Notes: generated from the letters alone by a model not told the origin. Numbered from the stretch's first letter, positions 1-8,327 are shown. The stretch: 64,000 nt of DNA from Candidatus Sumerlaeaceae bacterium (GCA_026418615.1 JAOAAY010000006.1:62001-126000); one strand, 5' to 3'. Numbers and translations are program-made.

Positions 1-768
1 GGCGTAACAACGACCGTTCAGGCCATCCTTGCGCACCCGACGCTCCATGTGCTGCTAAGCGACGAGGGCACCATCGCCGATCCTCGCTACCCCGTGCCCG
101 CGCCGCCGCGGACCTTTCCCTACCGTGACAACTTTCCCTCGACGGGGACGGAATTAAGTTGGACGGGCCGGTTTACGGCGCCGGCCGTGGTCGCGTTCAG
201 TCCCGTGGCCCCGGGCGGCGACGGGTGGGTCCTGCGGGTGCGCGACACCAGCGGCGGCATCGAGACGGCGCGCACGGGCCGCGTGACGGATACCGATTAC
301 ATGGTCGAGTGCGACATTTACTGCCATTACCGCCCCGCGCTGGCGGGCGACGGTTTCGAGCGCGTGGGCATTTTCGTTCGCGACAACGGCAACGGGATGT
401 TTGAGGGGATTTCCGGCGGGGGCGTGCAGGGCAACAATTACGCTCTGACCTGGGACTCGCACAACGGGCGCGTGCAGTGCTTGCGGACGGTGGCGGGCGT
501 GCCGGAGGACCTGCTGCCGGCAGCGCAGTTCCGCGCGTCCTCGGGGTGGCGTCGCATGAGAATCGAGGCGGTCGGGACGCAGATTACTTTCCAACTCGAC
601 GGCGCGACGCTGGTCTCGACGGCGGACAGCACGCACGCGGCCGGGCAGTTTGGCATCGGGTATCACGAGTACTTCGCGACGAACGCGAACATTGTTGGCA
701 CGCACGCCGAGTCGTTCTCGGCCACGACGCCCGCGGGCGCCGGCATCGGGAACTGGGAAGCCTACTGA
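1..768 (+). CDS. Secreted protein, C-terminal part with LamG/concanavalin-like domain (5' end outside window)
   Basis: The frame is open from base 1, so the gene starts upstream; the GTG at 49 in the ORF track is only the first start-like codon inside the window. The visible part ends at a TGA at 766-768. After a proline-rich linker, roughly 200 residues alternate beta-strand-like segments with Gly, Trp and Tyr (for example GIFVRDNGNG and ITFQLDGATLV). This resembles the concanavalin/LamG sandwich found at the C-terminus of many exported glycan-binding or hydrolase proteins. No catalytic residues can be assigned because the N-terminal part is missing. It could equally be a surface adhesin. 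Confidence 0.5.
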   Translation, partial: GVTTTVQAILAHPTLHVLLSDEGTIADPRYPVPAPPRTFPYRDNFPSTGTELSWTGRFTAPAVVAFSPVAPGGDGWVLRVRDTSGGIETARTGRVTDTDYMVECDIYCHYRPALAGDGFERVGIFVRDNGNGMFEGISGGGVQGNNYALTWDSHNGRVQCLRTVAGVPEDLLPAAQFRASSGWRRMRIEAVGTQITFQLDGATLVSTADSTHAAGQFGIGYHEYFATNANIVGTHAESFSATTPAGAGIGNWEAY

Positions 769-782
769 CCGTTGCGCGCGGA

Positions 783-801
783 CCCCGCCGCGGAGGCGGG
801 G
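783..801 (+). terminator. GC-rich hairpin after the first gene
   Basis: A perfect 7-bp stem (CCCCGCC / GGCGGGG) with a 5-base loop lies 14 bases after the stop codon of the first gene. No T-run follows, so intrinsic termination is uncertain; it may only protect the 3' end of the mRNA. Confidence 0.35.
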
Positions 802-826
802 CGTAAGCAGGGCGCCTCAGTGTTCG

Positions 827-1012
827 TCAAGCAGTGTCGGAACTGGCGGCATCGCACTGAACCCATGCCTCGGGCATAGCCAGATGTTTCCCAAGGATGC
901 CGAGCACTACCATGAACTCGACGAGCGTGAACACCCTGTCATTCGAGCCAGATTTCGTATCTGCCACCGTGCTCTCCGGGCCGGAACTCCAATCTGTTTG
1001 CAAGGACATCAC
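827..1012 (-). pseudogene. Fragment with type IV prepilin / pseudopilin N-terminal motif
   Basis: The 61-residue frame contains VFTLVEFMVVLGILG around bases 890-934. This closely matches the class III signal of type IV pilins and type II secretion pseudopilins, where a prepilin peptidase cuts before F and the E at +5 aids assembly. The leader would be unusually long (about 27 residues), and only about 20 residues follow the hydrophobic stretch before the stop, whereas real pilins continue for 100 or more. The upstream minus-strand frame (939-1397) ends just inside the motif in another frame. I read this as a remnant of a pilin-like gene, but chance cannot be excluded. Confidence 0.3.
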
Positions 1013-1556
1013 CTCTCGGTTCCGAGTCCGACACCACCTCTTCCATAGGGGCTACGATCATGCCCACCACCACATCGCGTGACAGCGCCCGTAATCTGTC
1101 CCTGAGTGACGCCATCTGCTGCCAGTCTGCCTCGTCAGAAGCAGTCTTTGAACCACCGGTGTGAAGAGTCATGCAACCCAGCGCGTCCCGGTCCGAGCAG
1201 TACTGCGTGATGCTCTCATGCAGGAAGCAGTTCCGCTTCTCCACGACCGCGGTGCAAATGATTCCCTCGCAATGAGTCCTCCTTGTGGCGTTTCGGGTTA
1301 CAAAGCCCCCTAAGCAACCTGCGCAAGCCAGGTTGCCGCCGAGCCTATGCGCGCCTTGCGCCTCAAGATTTGAGAATAAGCGCGCAGGAGATTGCAAAAA
1401 GGATCCCCGTGCGCCCGTGGGTGCGGAGGCTACCTTAGGCTGGTTTCCACTGATGTCCCGTCGTCTTCGTGTCGGGTGCCGGCCGGTTGGCTATTGTGAC
1501 AACGCGGTTGCGGTATGCGCCCGCATACCCTGCCTACGCGGCTTTCCGACATGCGG

Positions 1557-3986
1557 TTACCGCTGCTTTCCCGTGGGCGCTTTAGGATGCGGCCTCCTTG
1601 CGTTTTTCTCCTCCAGAGCCAGCGCCAGCACTTCGTCCATGTGTTTGACGAAATGCAGTTTGAGCCGTTCGCGGGCGTCGGCGGGCAGCGACTCGAGGTC
1701 GCGCCGATTGCGCTCGGGCAGGATGACCTCGCGCACGCCCGCGCGGGCGGCGGCGAGCAGTTTTTCTTTGATGCCGCCGACGGGCAGCACATTACCGCGC
1801 AGCGAGATTTCGCCCGTCATGGCGAGGTAATTCCTGACGCGGCGCCCCGTGAACAGCGACGCGAGGGCTGCGGCGAGCGTGATGCCGGCGGAGGGGCCGT
1901 CCTTGGGGATGGCGCCGGCCGGGATGTGGATGTGGATGTCGCGCTGAGTGAAGAGGGCGTCTTCGATGCCAAGGCGGGCGGCCTGTGCGCGCAGGTAGGT
2001 CAGCGCGGCCTGCGCGCTCTCGCGCATGACTTCACCCAGTTGTCCGGTCAGCGTGAATTTGCCGGTGCCGGGGGTCATCATGGTCTCGATGAAAAGGATT
2101 TCGCCGCCGACGGGTGTCCAGGCAAGGCCGATGGCGACGCCGGGCATTCCCATGCGCTCGGCCATGTCGCCGTGGAACTTGGGCGGACCAAGGAATCCGG
2201 GCACTTCCTTAGCCGTGACCGTGACTTTGCGAAAGTCGCTGTTTTCGGCGGCCTTGCGGGCCACTTTGCGGCAGACGCTGCCGATCTCGCGCTCGAGGTT
2301 GCGCAGGCCGGCCTCACGCGTGTACTCCTCGATGATGCGTCGCAGGCCCGCGTCCGTGAAGCGCACATGGGCCGGCGTGAGGCCGTTTTCCTTCATTTGC
2401 TTAGGCACGAGGTATTTGCGTGCGATGGCAAGTTTTTCGGCGGCGGTGTAGCCGGGCAGTTCGATGACCTCCATGCGGTCGCGCAGGGGCGGGGGCACGG
2501 TGTCGAGCATGTTGGCGGTTGTGATGAACAGCACGCGCGACAGGTCAAACGGCAGATCGAGGTAGTTGTCTGTGAACGAGTAGTTTTGTTCCGGGTCGAG
2601 CACCTCGAGCAGGGCGGCGGATGGGTCGCCGCGGTAGTCGGCGCCAAGTTTGTCAATTTCGTCGAGCATGATGACGGGGTTGTTGGCGCCGGCCTGTTTG
2701 AGGGCCTTGATGATGCGGCCGGGCATGGCGCCGACATAGGTGCGGCGGTGGCCGCGGATTTCGGCTTCGTCGCGCATGCCACCCAAGGCGATGCGGTGGA
2801 AGCGGCGGCTGAGCGCGCGGGCGATGGACCGGCCCAGCGAGGTCTTGCCGACGCCGGGCGGTCCGGCAAAGCACAGGATCGGGCCTTTCATGTCGCCCGT
2901 CATGCGGCGCACACTCAGGTATTCGAGAATGCGCTCCTTGATCTTCTCCAGACCGTAATGGTCTTCGTCGAGCACTTCGCGGGCGCGGGAGATGTCGAGA
3001 GTATCCGTGGTGCTCTCCGTCCATGGCAGGTCGAGAATCCAGTCAAGGTAGGTGCGTGCGACGCTGTATTCGCCAGCGCCGGGCTGCATGTTGCGCAGGC
3101 GCCGGAGTTCCCGGTCAGCGGCCTGACGCGCTGCTTCGGGCAGGCCCTTGGCCTCGATGCGCGCGGCCAATTCTTCGAGTTCCTGCGAGGCGCCCTCCTC
3201 CTCGCCCAATTCGCGGCGAATGGCCTTGAGTTGCTCGCGCAGGACATACTGGCGCTGGTTTTTGTCCATCTCGCTTTTGACCTGCGACTGGATCTTGCTG
3301 CCGAGTTCCATGACCTCGAGTTCGCGGCTGAGGATGAAATGAACGCGCTGCAGCCGTTTTTTCACATCGGTGAGTTCAAGGATTTCCTGCTGCTCGGCGA
3401 TCTTGAGCGAGAGGTTGGAGGCCACCATGTCGGCCAGTTTTGAGGGATCGTTGAGATTGAGCGCCGCCGTTTTGAGATCCTCCGGCAGGGAGGCGAGTTC
3501 CACCGCGCGGCTGAGTTGCCCAAGGAGATTCTTGACGAGGGCCTCCGTCTCGGTGTCGTTGGCGGGCGTCTCGTGCAGCACCTCGATGCGTGCGCGCAGG
3601 AACGGCTCCTCTTGCAGCGGCTCGACGAGGCGCACGCGGTGGGTGCCATGCAGCAGCAGCCGCACGGAACCGTCGGGCATTTTCAGCATGCGCAGGATGT
3701 TGGCCGCCGTGGCCACTGTGTAGAGGCTTCTGAAATGGGTCAGATCCTCGCCGTCGGGCCGCTTGCAAACGACGGCAATGACGCGCTGGGAACTGAGCGC
3801 ATCGTCCACGAGGCGCTTGCTTTTGTCGTCGCCGATGAGCACGGGCGCCACCATGGAGGGAAACAAGACAAACGCATCCATGGGCAGGACCGACAGTTCC
3901 GAGGGAGGAATGTCCTCCTTGTCCTGCTCGTCCCCGGGTTTGTCAGATGTTTGAGTGTCTGGCGTGCCGGATGAGTCCTCGGACAT
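1557..3986 (-). CDS. lon: ATP-dependent endopeptidase La (Lon)
   Basis: This 809-residue protein has the full Lon layout: an N-terminal substrate-binding LON domain (about residues 30-230), a coiled-coil linker, an AAA+ module with Walker A GPPGVGKTS, and a C-terminal protease domain. The Ser-Lys dyad is visible as Ser699 in DGPSAGIT and Lys742 in GGIKEKL, with the 43-residue spacing known from E. coli Lon. It is a cytoplasmic hexamer degrading misfolded and regulatory proteins. It starts at ATG 3986, 21 bases after the hsp20 stop, so the two are probably co-transcribed. The length is normal and all motifs are intact. Confidence 0.97.
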   Translation of the reverse strand: MSEDSSGTPDTQTSDKPGDEQDKEDIPPSELSVLPMDAFVLFPSMVAPVLIGDDKSKRLVDDALSSQRVIAVVCKRPDGEDLTHFRSLYTVATAANILRMLKMPDGSVRLLLHGTHRVRLVEPLQEEPFLRARIEVLHETPANDTETEALVKNLLGQLSRAVELASLPEDLKTAALNLNDPSKLADMVASNLSLKIAEQQEILELTDVKKRLQRVHFILSRELEVMELGSKIQSQVKSEMDKNQRQYVLREQLKAIRRELGEEEGASQELEELAARIEAKGLPEAARQAADRELRRLRNMQPGAGEYSVARTYLDWILDLPWTESTTDTLDISRAREVLDEDHYGLEKIKERILEYLSVRRMTGDMKGPILCFAGPPGVGKTSLGRSIARALSRRFHRIALGGMRDEAEIRGHRRTYVGAMPGRIIKALKQAGANNPVIMLDEIDKLGADYRGDPSAALLEVLDPEQNYSFTDNYLDLPFDLSRVLFITTANMLDTVPPPLRDRMEVIELPGYTAAEKLAIARKYLVPKQMKENGLTPAHVRFTDAGLRRIIEEYTREAGLRNLEREIGSVCRKVARKAAENSDFRKVTVTAKEVPGFLGPPKFHGDMAERMGMPGVAIGLAWTPVGGEILFIETMMTPGTGKFTLTGQLGEVMRESAQAALTYLRAQAARLGIEDALFTQRDIHIHIPAGAIPKDGPSAGITLAAALASLFTGRRVRNYLAMTGEISLRGNVLPVGGIKEKLLAAARAGVREVILPERNRRDLESLPADARERLKLHFVKHMDEVLALALEEKNARRPHPKAPTGKQR

Positions 3987-4007
3987 GTTCGCAGTCTCCA
4001 GTCCGGA

Positions 4008-4472
4008 CTACTCGATGTTGATGCGGATCTCGCCCTGCTGGGCACCGCGGGGGATGGTGACGGTGAGGAAGCCGTCGCGCAGGACGGCCGACACATCGCG
4101 CAGTTCCATCGAGTCGGGCAGGCGGAAGACGCGCTCGAACGGGCCGTAGTGGATCTCCATCAGGTGATAGTTCTCGTTCTTGGCCTGGGGCGTGTGCAGC
4201 CGGCGTCCGCGCACGATGAGAAAGTTGTCGCTCACCTTCACCTCGATGTCCGACTCGGCCACGCCGGCGATTTCCATGCGGATGACGATGCAGTCGTCCG
4301 TCTCGAAAACATCCGTCGGCGGAATCCAGGCGCGGCTGCTGGGCCAGAAGCCCGTCTTGCGCAAAGAAAAGAAATTGTCGAGCACGCGCCCGAACACGGA
4401 CGAATCGCTCAGGTCGTCTGGCTGGGCCTCGAGGGTCACCAGTCCGGAGTCATACTTTTTCACGGCTGTCAT
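4008..4472 (-). CDS. Small heat shock protein, Hsp20 / alpha-crystallin family
   Basis: I chose the ATG at 4472 (MTAVKKYDSG, 154 residues) instead of the 226-residue ORF, whose first 72 residues are Gly/Arg-rich low-complexity read-through. An N-terminal arm of about 45 residues is followed by an alpha-crystallin domain with the usual strands (DCIVIRMEIAGV, FLIVRGRR, GPFERVFRLP, DGFLTVTIPR) and a C-terminal I-x-I anchor (IRINI) that docks neighbouring subunits in the oligomer. The protein is an ATP-independent holdase for unfolding clients. It sits directly upstream of lon, so holding and degrading of damaged proteins are likely expressed together. Confidence 0.93.
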   Translation of the reverse strand: MTAVKKYDSGLVTLEAQPDDLSDSSVFGRVLDNFFSLRKTGFWPSSRAWIPPTDVFETDDCIVIRMEIAGVAESDIEVKVSDNFLIVRGRRLHTPQAKNENYHLMEIHYGPFERVFRLPDSMELRDVSAVLRDGFLTVTIPRGAQQGEIRINIE

Positions 4473-4693
4473 CCTGCCGGTCAACAAGGAATCCGGGCGC
4501 CCGCCGCCGCACCACCGCCGCCGCCCACCCCGACTATCAACCACGCCGCACAGGCCAATCGCAACAGGTAAGTCCAAGCACCACCCGCGTCCCGGCAAGG
4601 TGCCCCGGAGCGGCCAAGGCCCGCGCCCCCCACCGAGGGGGTCGGACGAGTCGTCATGGTCGCGTCCGCTGCCGGCACGAGAGGCCATGGGCT

Positions 4694-4741
4694 AAAATCA
4701 GGGGCGGTTGAAAAATTGAAAGCAAATTTGTGGACGGTTGG
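4694..4741 (-). repeat. Two diverged minus-strand copies of the TCAACCGTCCCCGTATTT repeat
   Basis: Read on the minus strand, 4711-4694 is TCAACCGCCCCTGATTTT and 4741-4724 is CCAACCGTCCACAAATTT. Each matches the plus-strand repeat further right at 14 of 18 positions. They form the left, inverted end of the repeat cluster. Confidence 0.55.
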
Positions 4742-4910
4742 AAAATGAGGCACTGAGGTTAGTGTGACTGCAGCCTGTGCTCAGAGCCTGCTCACCAGAC
4801 TCGCGGACAGGCGAGCCGATAAAGAGGTTTTCATCGTGACACTCGTGAAGCCGTGCGAGGGCAATGCACGCGTATTGAATGCCGAAGAGTTTGGATGCGC
4901 AACCCGTGAA

Positions 4911-4934
4911 ATTGGTCAACCGTCCCCGTATTTA
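4911..4934 (+). repeat. Single plus-strand copy of the TCAACCGTCCCCGTATTT repeat
   Basis: ATTGGTCAACCGTCCCCGTA followed by TTTA contains the exact 18-base core. The bases before it (GTTTGGATGCGCAACCCGTGAA) also resemble those before the next copy at 5099 (GGTTCGCATGTGCAACTCTAAA), so the repeated unit is longer than the core. Confidence 0.75.
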
Positions 4935-5085
4935 GCCCACGGCACGGTCGGCTCTTCAGCGCGCTCATGACCGCGTATGTGCCCGGGTGGCGCGGGATGG
5001 ACCTCGAGCGGCGCAACGGCCGCCCACCGAAAAAAGCGAGGTGCAGTCGGTGACACGCTTGGTGGCGAATGGTTCGCATGTGCAA

Positions 5086-5176
5086 CTCTAAAAATTGATC
5101 AACCGTCCCCGTATTTTTTAATTGATCAACCGTCCCCGTATTTTTTAGAGAAATTAGTCAACCGTCCCCGTATTTG
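5086..5176 (+). repeat. Triple tandem TCAACCGTCCCCGTATTT repeats inside a palindrome
   Basis: Three exact 18-base cores start at 5099, 5126 and 5158 (spacings 27 and 32). The first two are enclosed by a perfect 9-base inverted repeat, CTCTAAAAA (5086-5094) and TTTTTAGAG (5142-5150). The pattern of short GC core, A/T-rich flanks and inverted partner copies at 4694-4741 looks like REP-type elements that are mobilised in trans by IS200-like Y1 (RAYT) transposases. No such transposase lies in this window. Confidence 0.75.
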
Positions 5177-5215
5177 GTGCCACGAGTGATTGTGATACGA
5201 ATGGGCTTCGTGCGC

Positions 5216-6463
5216 TCACTTGAGTCGCTGTCGTCGGGGGGGCGGGTTGAGGATGGCTTCGGCGCGGCCTTTGATGGCGGTGAGGGGAACGGCGGTGGCG
5301 GCGTCGTAGCCTTTGAGGATACAACCTCCGGTGAGGCTGAGGCCGCCGACTCCGTGCATGCCTTGCACGAGGAGGTCGTCGGGGATAGCGGTGACGGGGG
5401 CGAAATAATGGCCCTCGGGGACGCTGAACTCCCACGGGGGCAGTTGTTCAACACCTATGGGTTGGAGGCTGTCGGGCAGTTCGGCGCCGTTACGCCACAG
5501 GCGGCCGTTGCGGACGGCAAGGCGATCGCCGGGCAGCCCGCAGATGCGCTGGAAGTAGTCGCGGATGTTGACGCTGTACACATTGCTTTGGAAGCCCGGG
5601 CACTCGATGGAGAACCGGGGCGGGTCAAAATAGATGATCTCGCCGAGGCGCGGCTCGCGTAAGAAGAAGGCGGCATGGTTCACCAGGACGAGGTCGCCAG
5701 CCTTGATGACGGGGGCTGAGGAGGACTTGAAGACCCGCACGAGTGAGAATAGGTTGGAGTTACGCGTACTGGTGGCGAGGAAGCCGATGAGGGCAAAGAC
5801 GATGGCCCCGCCAATGAGGATAGCGCTGGCGCGGGTGCTCCAATGGTTGCGGTCGAGCCATTTGACGGAGCGCGCGACGGTCGCCCAGAGGAGGAGGATC
5901 ATCAGGATGAGGACGGGGAGCAGGTACTGGATGCCCGTGAAGAAGATGCCGGCAAAGAACAGAAGAGCGAACCACATGGCGATAGAGTTGCGCGCGGACC
6001 ATTGCTGACCGTTGATGCGGACGGCGGTGACGACGGCGTCGTTCCAAATGAACAGGTGTAGCAACAGGAGGGTGAGCAGGAGGAAGTTCGAATAGGGCTC
6101 GAAGAAGGTTGCGATGCAGAGGGCGAGCAGGGCGGCCCACGCGGCGGCAAACAGGGCGGCTTTTGCCAGTTGGTGATTGTAGCACTGGCCGAGCCCGGGC
6201 ACGATGCTGAGCAGGCCTGCTCCAAAGGGGAACCGGTAGGGCAAGTTTTCGGGCAAGGCCCAGTAACGGCGAAGCGGGTTGCGGCGCCAAAGGCGCTCGA
6301 GGGTGCCGCGGGCGATCAGTGCGAGGTCGGATTCCCGGTCGCGGTCGGCCTGACGGAGGGATTTCTTCACCTCGGCCTCGTCGTGCACCAGCAGGGCGTT
6401 ACACTTCAGGCACCGGGTGCTCGTGTCGGTGTTGCGGAAGTCGCAGACGGGGCAGACTCTCAT
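5216..6463 (-). CDS. Zinc-ribbon multi-pass membrane protein with signal-peptidase-I-like domain lacking the catalytic lysine
   Basis: The N-terminus carries a zinc ribbon (CPVC at 4-7, CLKC at 18-21). Several membrane segments follow between about residues 82 and 232, and then a periplasmic S26 signal-peptidase-like domain. The serine box aligns as SSAPVIKAGD (248-257), equivalent to SMxPTLxxGD, so the nucleophile position is kept as Ser248. The general-base lysine of the KRxxGLPGD motif is replaced by Gln305 in DYFQRICGLPGD, and the C-terminal GDN box is not recognisable. By family knowledge this should not cleave preproteins. It may be a pseudo-enzyme or binding protein. ATG 6463; the 89-residue gene precedes it on the same strand. 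Confidence 0.75.
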   Translation of the reverse strand: MRVCPVCDFRNTDTSTRCLKCNALLVHDEAEVKKSLRQADRDRESDLALIARGTLERLWRRNPLRRYWALPENLPYRFPFGAGLLSIVPGLGQCYNHQLAKAALFAAAWAALLALCIATFFEPYSNFLLLTLLLLHLFIWNDAVVTAVRINGQQWSARNSIAMWFALLFFAGIFFTGIQYLLPVLILMILLLWATVARSVKWLDRNHWSTRASAILIGGAIVFALIGFLATSTRNSNLFSLVRVFKSSSAPVIKAGDLVLVNHAAFFLREPRLGEIIYFDPPRFSIECPGFQSNVYSVNIRDYFQRICGLPGDRLAVRNGRLWRNGAELPDSLQPIGVEQLPPWEFSVPEGHYFAPVTAIPDDLLVQGMHGVGGLSLTGGCILKGYDAATAVPLTAIKGRAEAILNPPPRRQRLK

Positions 6464-6634
6464 GGCATAATTGGCGGGGGTTGACCCGGGCGGTCAGGTT
6501 CGCATGGCGGTAGGCCAAGGGGCAGGCAGGCGGGTGTGTCTCGGGGCGGGGTTATTCGTGCGACCGCGGCGCCGCCTCGGGGCGGATGGCGGCGGGTGCG
6601 GGCGCCGGCGCTCGGATTGCTCGTGGGCATGCGG

Positions 6635-6904
6635 TCAGCGCTCGAGTTCCTGTTCGCGGCGGCGCTTTTCCTCTTCGGTTTCGACCCGTTCGGCAGGCTT
6701 TTCCCAGTCGGGGCGCTGGATGCGGATCTCCCGGTGGATGGGGCCGATAATCTCTTCGAGGAAAGCGCGATAGTCGCGCAGGCGCTGCTCGTCGGCGCCG
6801 TCAATCTGGACAAAGATTTCGCCCGATTTGGTGATGCGGATTTCGATGTCTTCGTAAGGCAAGACGGTCCGGCTCCCGCTCGATGCTGCCGTTTTGTCGT
6901 ACAT
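6635..6904 (-). CDS. Small conserved-looking protein of unknown function
   Basis: This 89-residue protein starts at ATG 6904. It has a beta-strand pair (DIEIRITKSGEIFVQIDG), a central helix rich in charged residues (EQRLRDYRAFLEEIIG) and a highly charged C-terminal helix ending in EEEKRRREQELER. The fold suggests a small cytoplasmic binding protein, but I do not recognise the family with certainty. It lies 171 bases upstream of the signal-peptidase-like gene on the same strand. The clear domain-like character, and the absence of a better frame, support it being real. Confidence 0.6.
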   Translation of the reverse strand: MYDKTAASSGSRTVLPYEDIEIRITKSGEIFVQIDGADEQRLRDYRAFLEEIIGPIHREIRIQRPDWEKPAERVETEEEKRRREQELER

Positions 6905-7182
6905 TCAGACGGATGAGGGCAAGCCTCGTTGCATGAAAAAAGCGGCGGGTCTGTCAAAGTCTCGGCCGGGCCTGCCAAAGCCCGCGCCTGAAAGGGGCCG
7001 TTTGGCTCTCATCGGGGGTCATTAAGGGGTGCGGGCGCGGCCGTTTGGGTCTGTGGCCGCGGTTGGGGCGGCGGGGCGCCCTCTCAAAGCCTTTCCGCTT
7101 ACTTTGGTGCTGTAAGGGAATTCTCAAGCCTGCGCGCGGCTGTGCAACCTCGCCTGCGAACCATTTGGAGGAGGATCGGCAG

Positions 7183-8067
7183 GTGAATCCGGCATTCAGG
7201 CGCGGGGCGCGCGGTTATCTCGTAGCCCGCCTGCAAGAGGCGCTGGGCGGGCTGCGATGCGATGGTGTGTTTGGCGTTCGCACGGACGAGGCCGTTCGCG
7301 CGTTGCAGGAGCGTTCGGGTTTGCCGCCCGACGGGGAGGCGGACGCGGCGCTGTGGCGGGCGACGGGTCTCGATTGGCCCGACGAGTTCGAGCGGTGCCT
7401 TTCGCTGACCGGCGCATTCGAGGGCACGGGTTATGGCGGCTGCAACGCGACGGACATTGACGGTGCAGGGCTGACCTTTGGGATCGCGGGGTTTACCACG
7501 GCCAGCGGCGAGGTTCAACGATTGGTGGCGGAGTTTGCTCGGCGCGCACCCGAGCCGCTGGGTTTGCTGACGCCGGATCGTCGGGCCGAGTTCCAAACGC
7601 TGACCGAAGGGCGCGCGGAACGCGAGGCTTGGGAGCGGTTCGTGTTTGGCGAGACGGGGCGCGTCGGGGCTGATGTGCGGGCCTTGTTCGCCGCGTGGGG
7701 TGAGAACCCGCAGGTGCAGGCGATCCAGCGGGCGTTCGTTCGGCGGCGGTTCTGGGAGCCGGCCGTCCGTTGCGCGTCGGCGCTGGGCCTGCGCTCGATG
7801 GCGGCCCGCGGGCTGATGCTCGATGTCTGGGTGCAGAACGGCGGTTGGCGTCCGGCACACGATGCGGCGTTGCGCGCCATGGATCGTCCGGGCGCGCCGG
7901 AACCCCTGCGGCTTCGCCATGCCGCGTTGGCTGTCGCGTCGCAGGCGCGGGCGCGGTGGCGAGCCGATGTGCTCGCCCGCAAACTCGTCTTTGCGGCCGG
8001 CGCGGGGAGCGTCCACGGCACGCGCTATGCGCTCGAGGCACACGGATTCAGCCGGTTCGAGTCCTGA
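7183..8067 (+). CDS. Peptidoglycan-binding, GH46 chitosanase-like endolysin
   Basis: The start is GTG 7183, preceded by a strong GGAGGAGG site; the longer ORF in the track begins without one. The 294 residues contain a PG_binding_1 repeat (about 8-62, GVFGVRTDEAVRALQ) and then a chitosanase/lysozyme-like domain. Glu80 (GAFEGTG) and the Asp91/Asp93 region (TDIDGAGLTFGIAGF) match the positions of the catalytic Glu and Asp of GH46 enzymes. The likely substrate is a beta-1,4-linked aminosugar chain, here probably peptidoglycan. There is no signal peptide, and the next gene is holin-like, an arrangement typical of phage lysis modules. Confidence 0.75.
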   Translation: MNPAFRRGARGYLVARLQEALGGLRCDGVFGVRTDEAVRALQERSGLPPDGEADAALWRATGLDWPDEFERCLSLTGAFEGTGYGGCNATDIDGAGLTFGIAGFTTASGEVQRLVAEFARRAPEPLGLLTPDRRAEFQTLTEGRAEREAWERFVFGETGRVGADVRALFAAWGENPQVQAIQRAFVRRRFWEPAVRCASALGLRSMAARGLMLDVWVQNGGWRPAHDAALRAMDRPGAPEPLRLRHAALAVASQARARWRADVLARKLVFAAGAGSVHGTRYALEAHGFSRFES

Positions 8068-8105
8068 TGGCAATGAACTATGAGCCTGCGAAGGAGGCAT
8101 GATCT

Positions 8106-8327
8106 ATGAAACAGTTCGGCATCACGCTTCACGAATTCTTCACCAGTGCGCGCACCTACATTTTCTTCACCACGCTGCTGTCCGGAGCGGTGGCACTGCA
8201 TCTGCTCAACCAGCAGCAGGCCGATGCGATCCTGAAAGCGGCCGTGGAGATTGGCATCGCGTTTTTCGGCGGGACTTGGACCTATAGCGTCGGCCGGCGC
8301 GACATTGGCCGGAGTGGCGAACAGTGA
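8106..8327 (+). CDS. Holin-like small membrane protein
   Basis: This 73-residue protein begins at ATG 8106, shortly after AAGGAGGC at 8090-8097. Two hydrophobic segments (about 18-34, YIFFTTLLSGAVALHLL, and 45-62, AVEIGIAFFGGTWTYSVG) are separated by a short polar turn, and the tail is charged (GRRDIGRSGEQ). This is the shape of a class II phage holin, which opens the inner membrane to let an endolysin out. The position between an endolysin without a signal peptide and a small lipoprotein supports the role. Sequence alone cannot exclude another small membrane protein. Confidence 0.6.
   Translation: MKQFGITLHEFFTSARTYIFFTTLLSGAVALHLLNQQQADAILKAAVEIGIAFFGGTWTYSVGRRDIGRSGEQ

Larger units (their letters stand above)
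769..1556. other. Gene-poor stretch of about 790 bp
   Basis: Between the LamG-like gene and the end of lon no ORF has both a good start and a recognisable product. On the plus side there is a GC hairpin near the left end. On the minus strand there are an open frame (939-1397) without clear homology and a short frame with a prepilin-like motif. The base composition is less GC-biased at third positions than in neighbouring genes, consistent with decayed or non-coding DNA. Confidence 0.55.
4473..5215. other. Intergenic stretch carrying a REP-like repeat cluster
   Basis: About 740 bp separate hsp20 from the signal-peptidase-like gene. The part next to hsp20 (to about 4690) is very GC-rich leader DNA. 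From 4694 to 5175 the composition becomes mixed and contains short repeats in inverted orientation, listed separately. The small ORFs here (for example 4764-4970 plus and 4698-4919 minus) read straight through the repeats and have no recognisable product, so I do not call them genes. No transposase remnant was recognised. Confidence 0.6.

Noticed and set aside
1515-3443. 642-residue plus-strand ORF
   Set aside because: It is the antisense shadow of lon; its composition (His/Gly/Asp/Phe rich) is typical of reading GC-rich codons on the opposite strand.
4693-4722. Heat-shock-type promoter for hsp20 (CTTTCAA ... CCCCTGATTTTA on the minus strand)
   Set aside because: The spacing is too short (11 bases), it lies more than 200 bases from the start, and the same bases are a diverged copy of the local repeat.
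4764-4970. 68-residue plus-strand ORF in the repeat region
   Set aside because: It reads through a repeat copy (EIGQPSPYL), and the same peptide appears again in the neighbouring ORF 4977-5189; no ribosome site or domain.
5086-5176. Regularly spaced repeats as a CRISPR array
   Set aside because: The core is only 18 bases, the intervals between cores are 9-14 A/T-rich bases and are not distinct spacers, and no cas gene is near.
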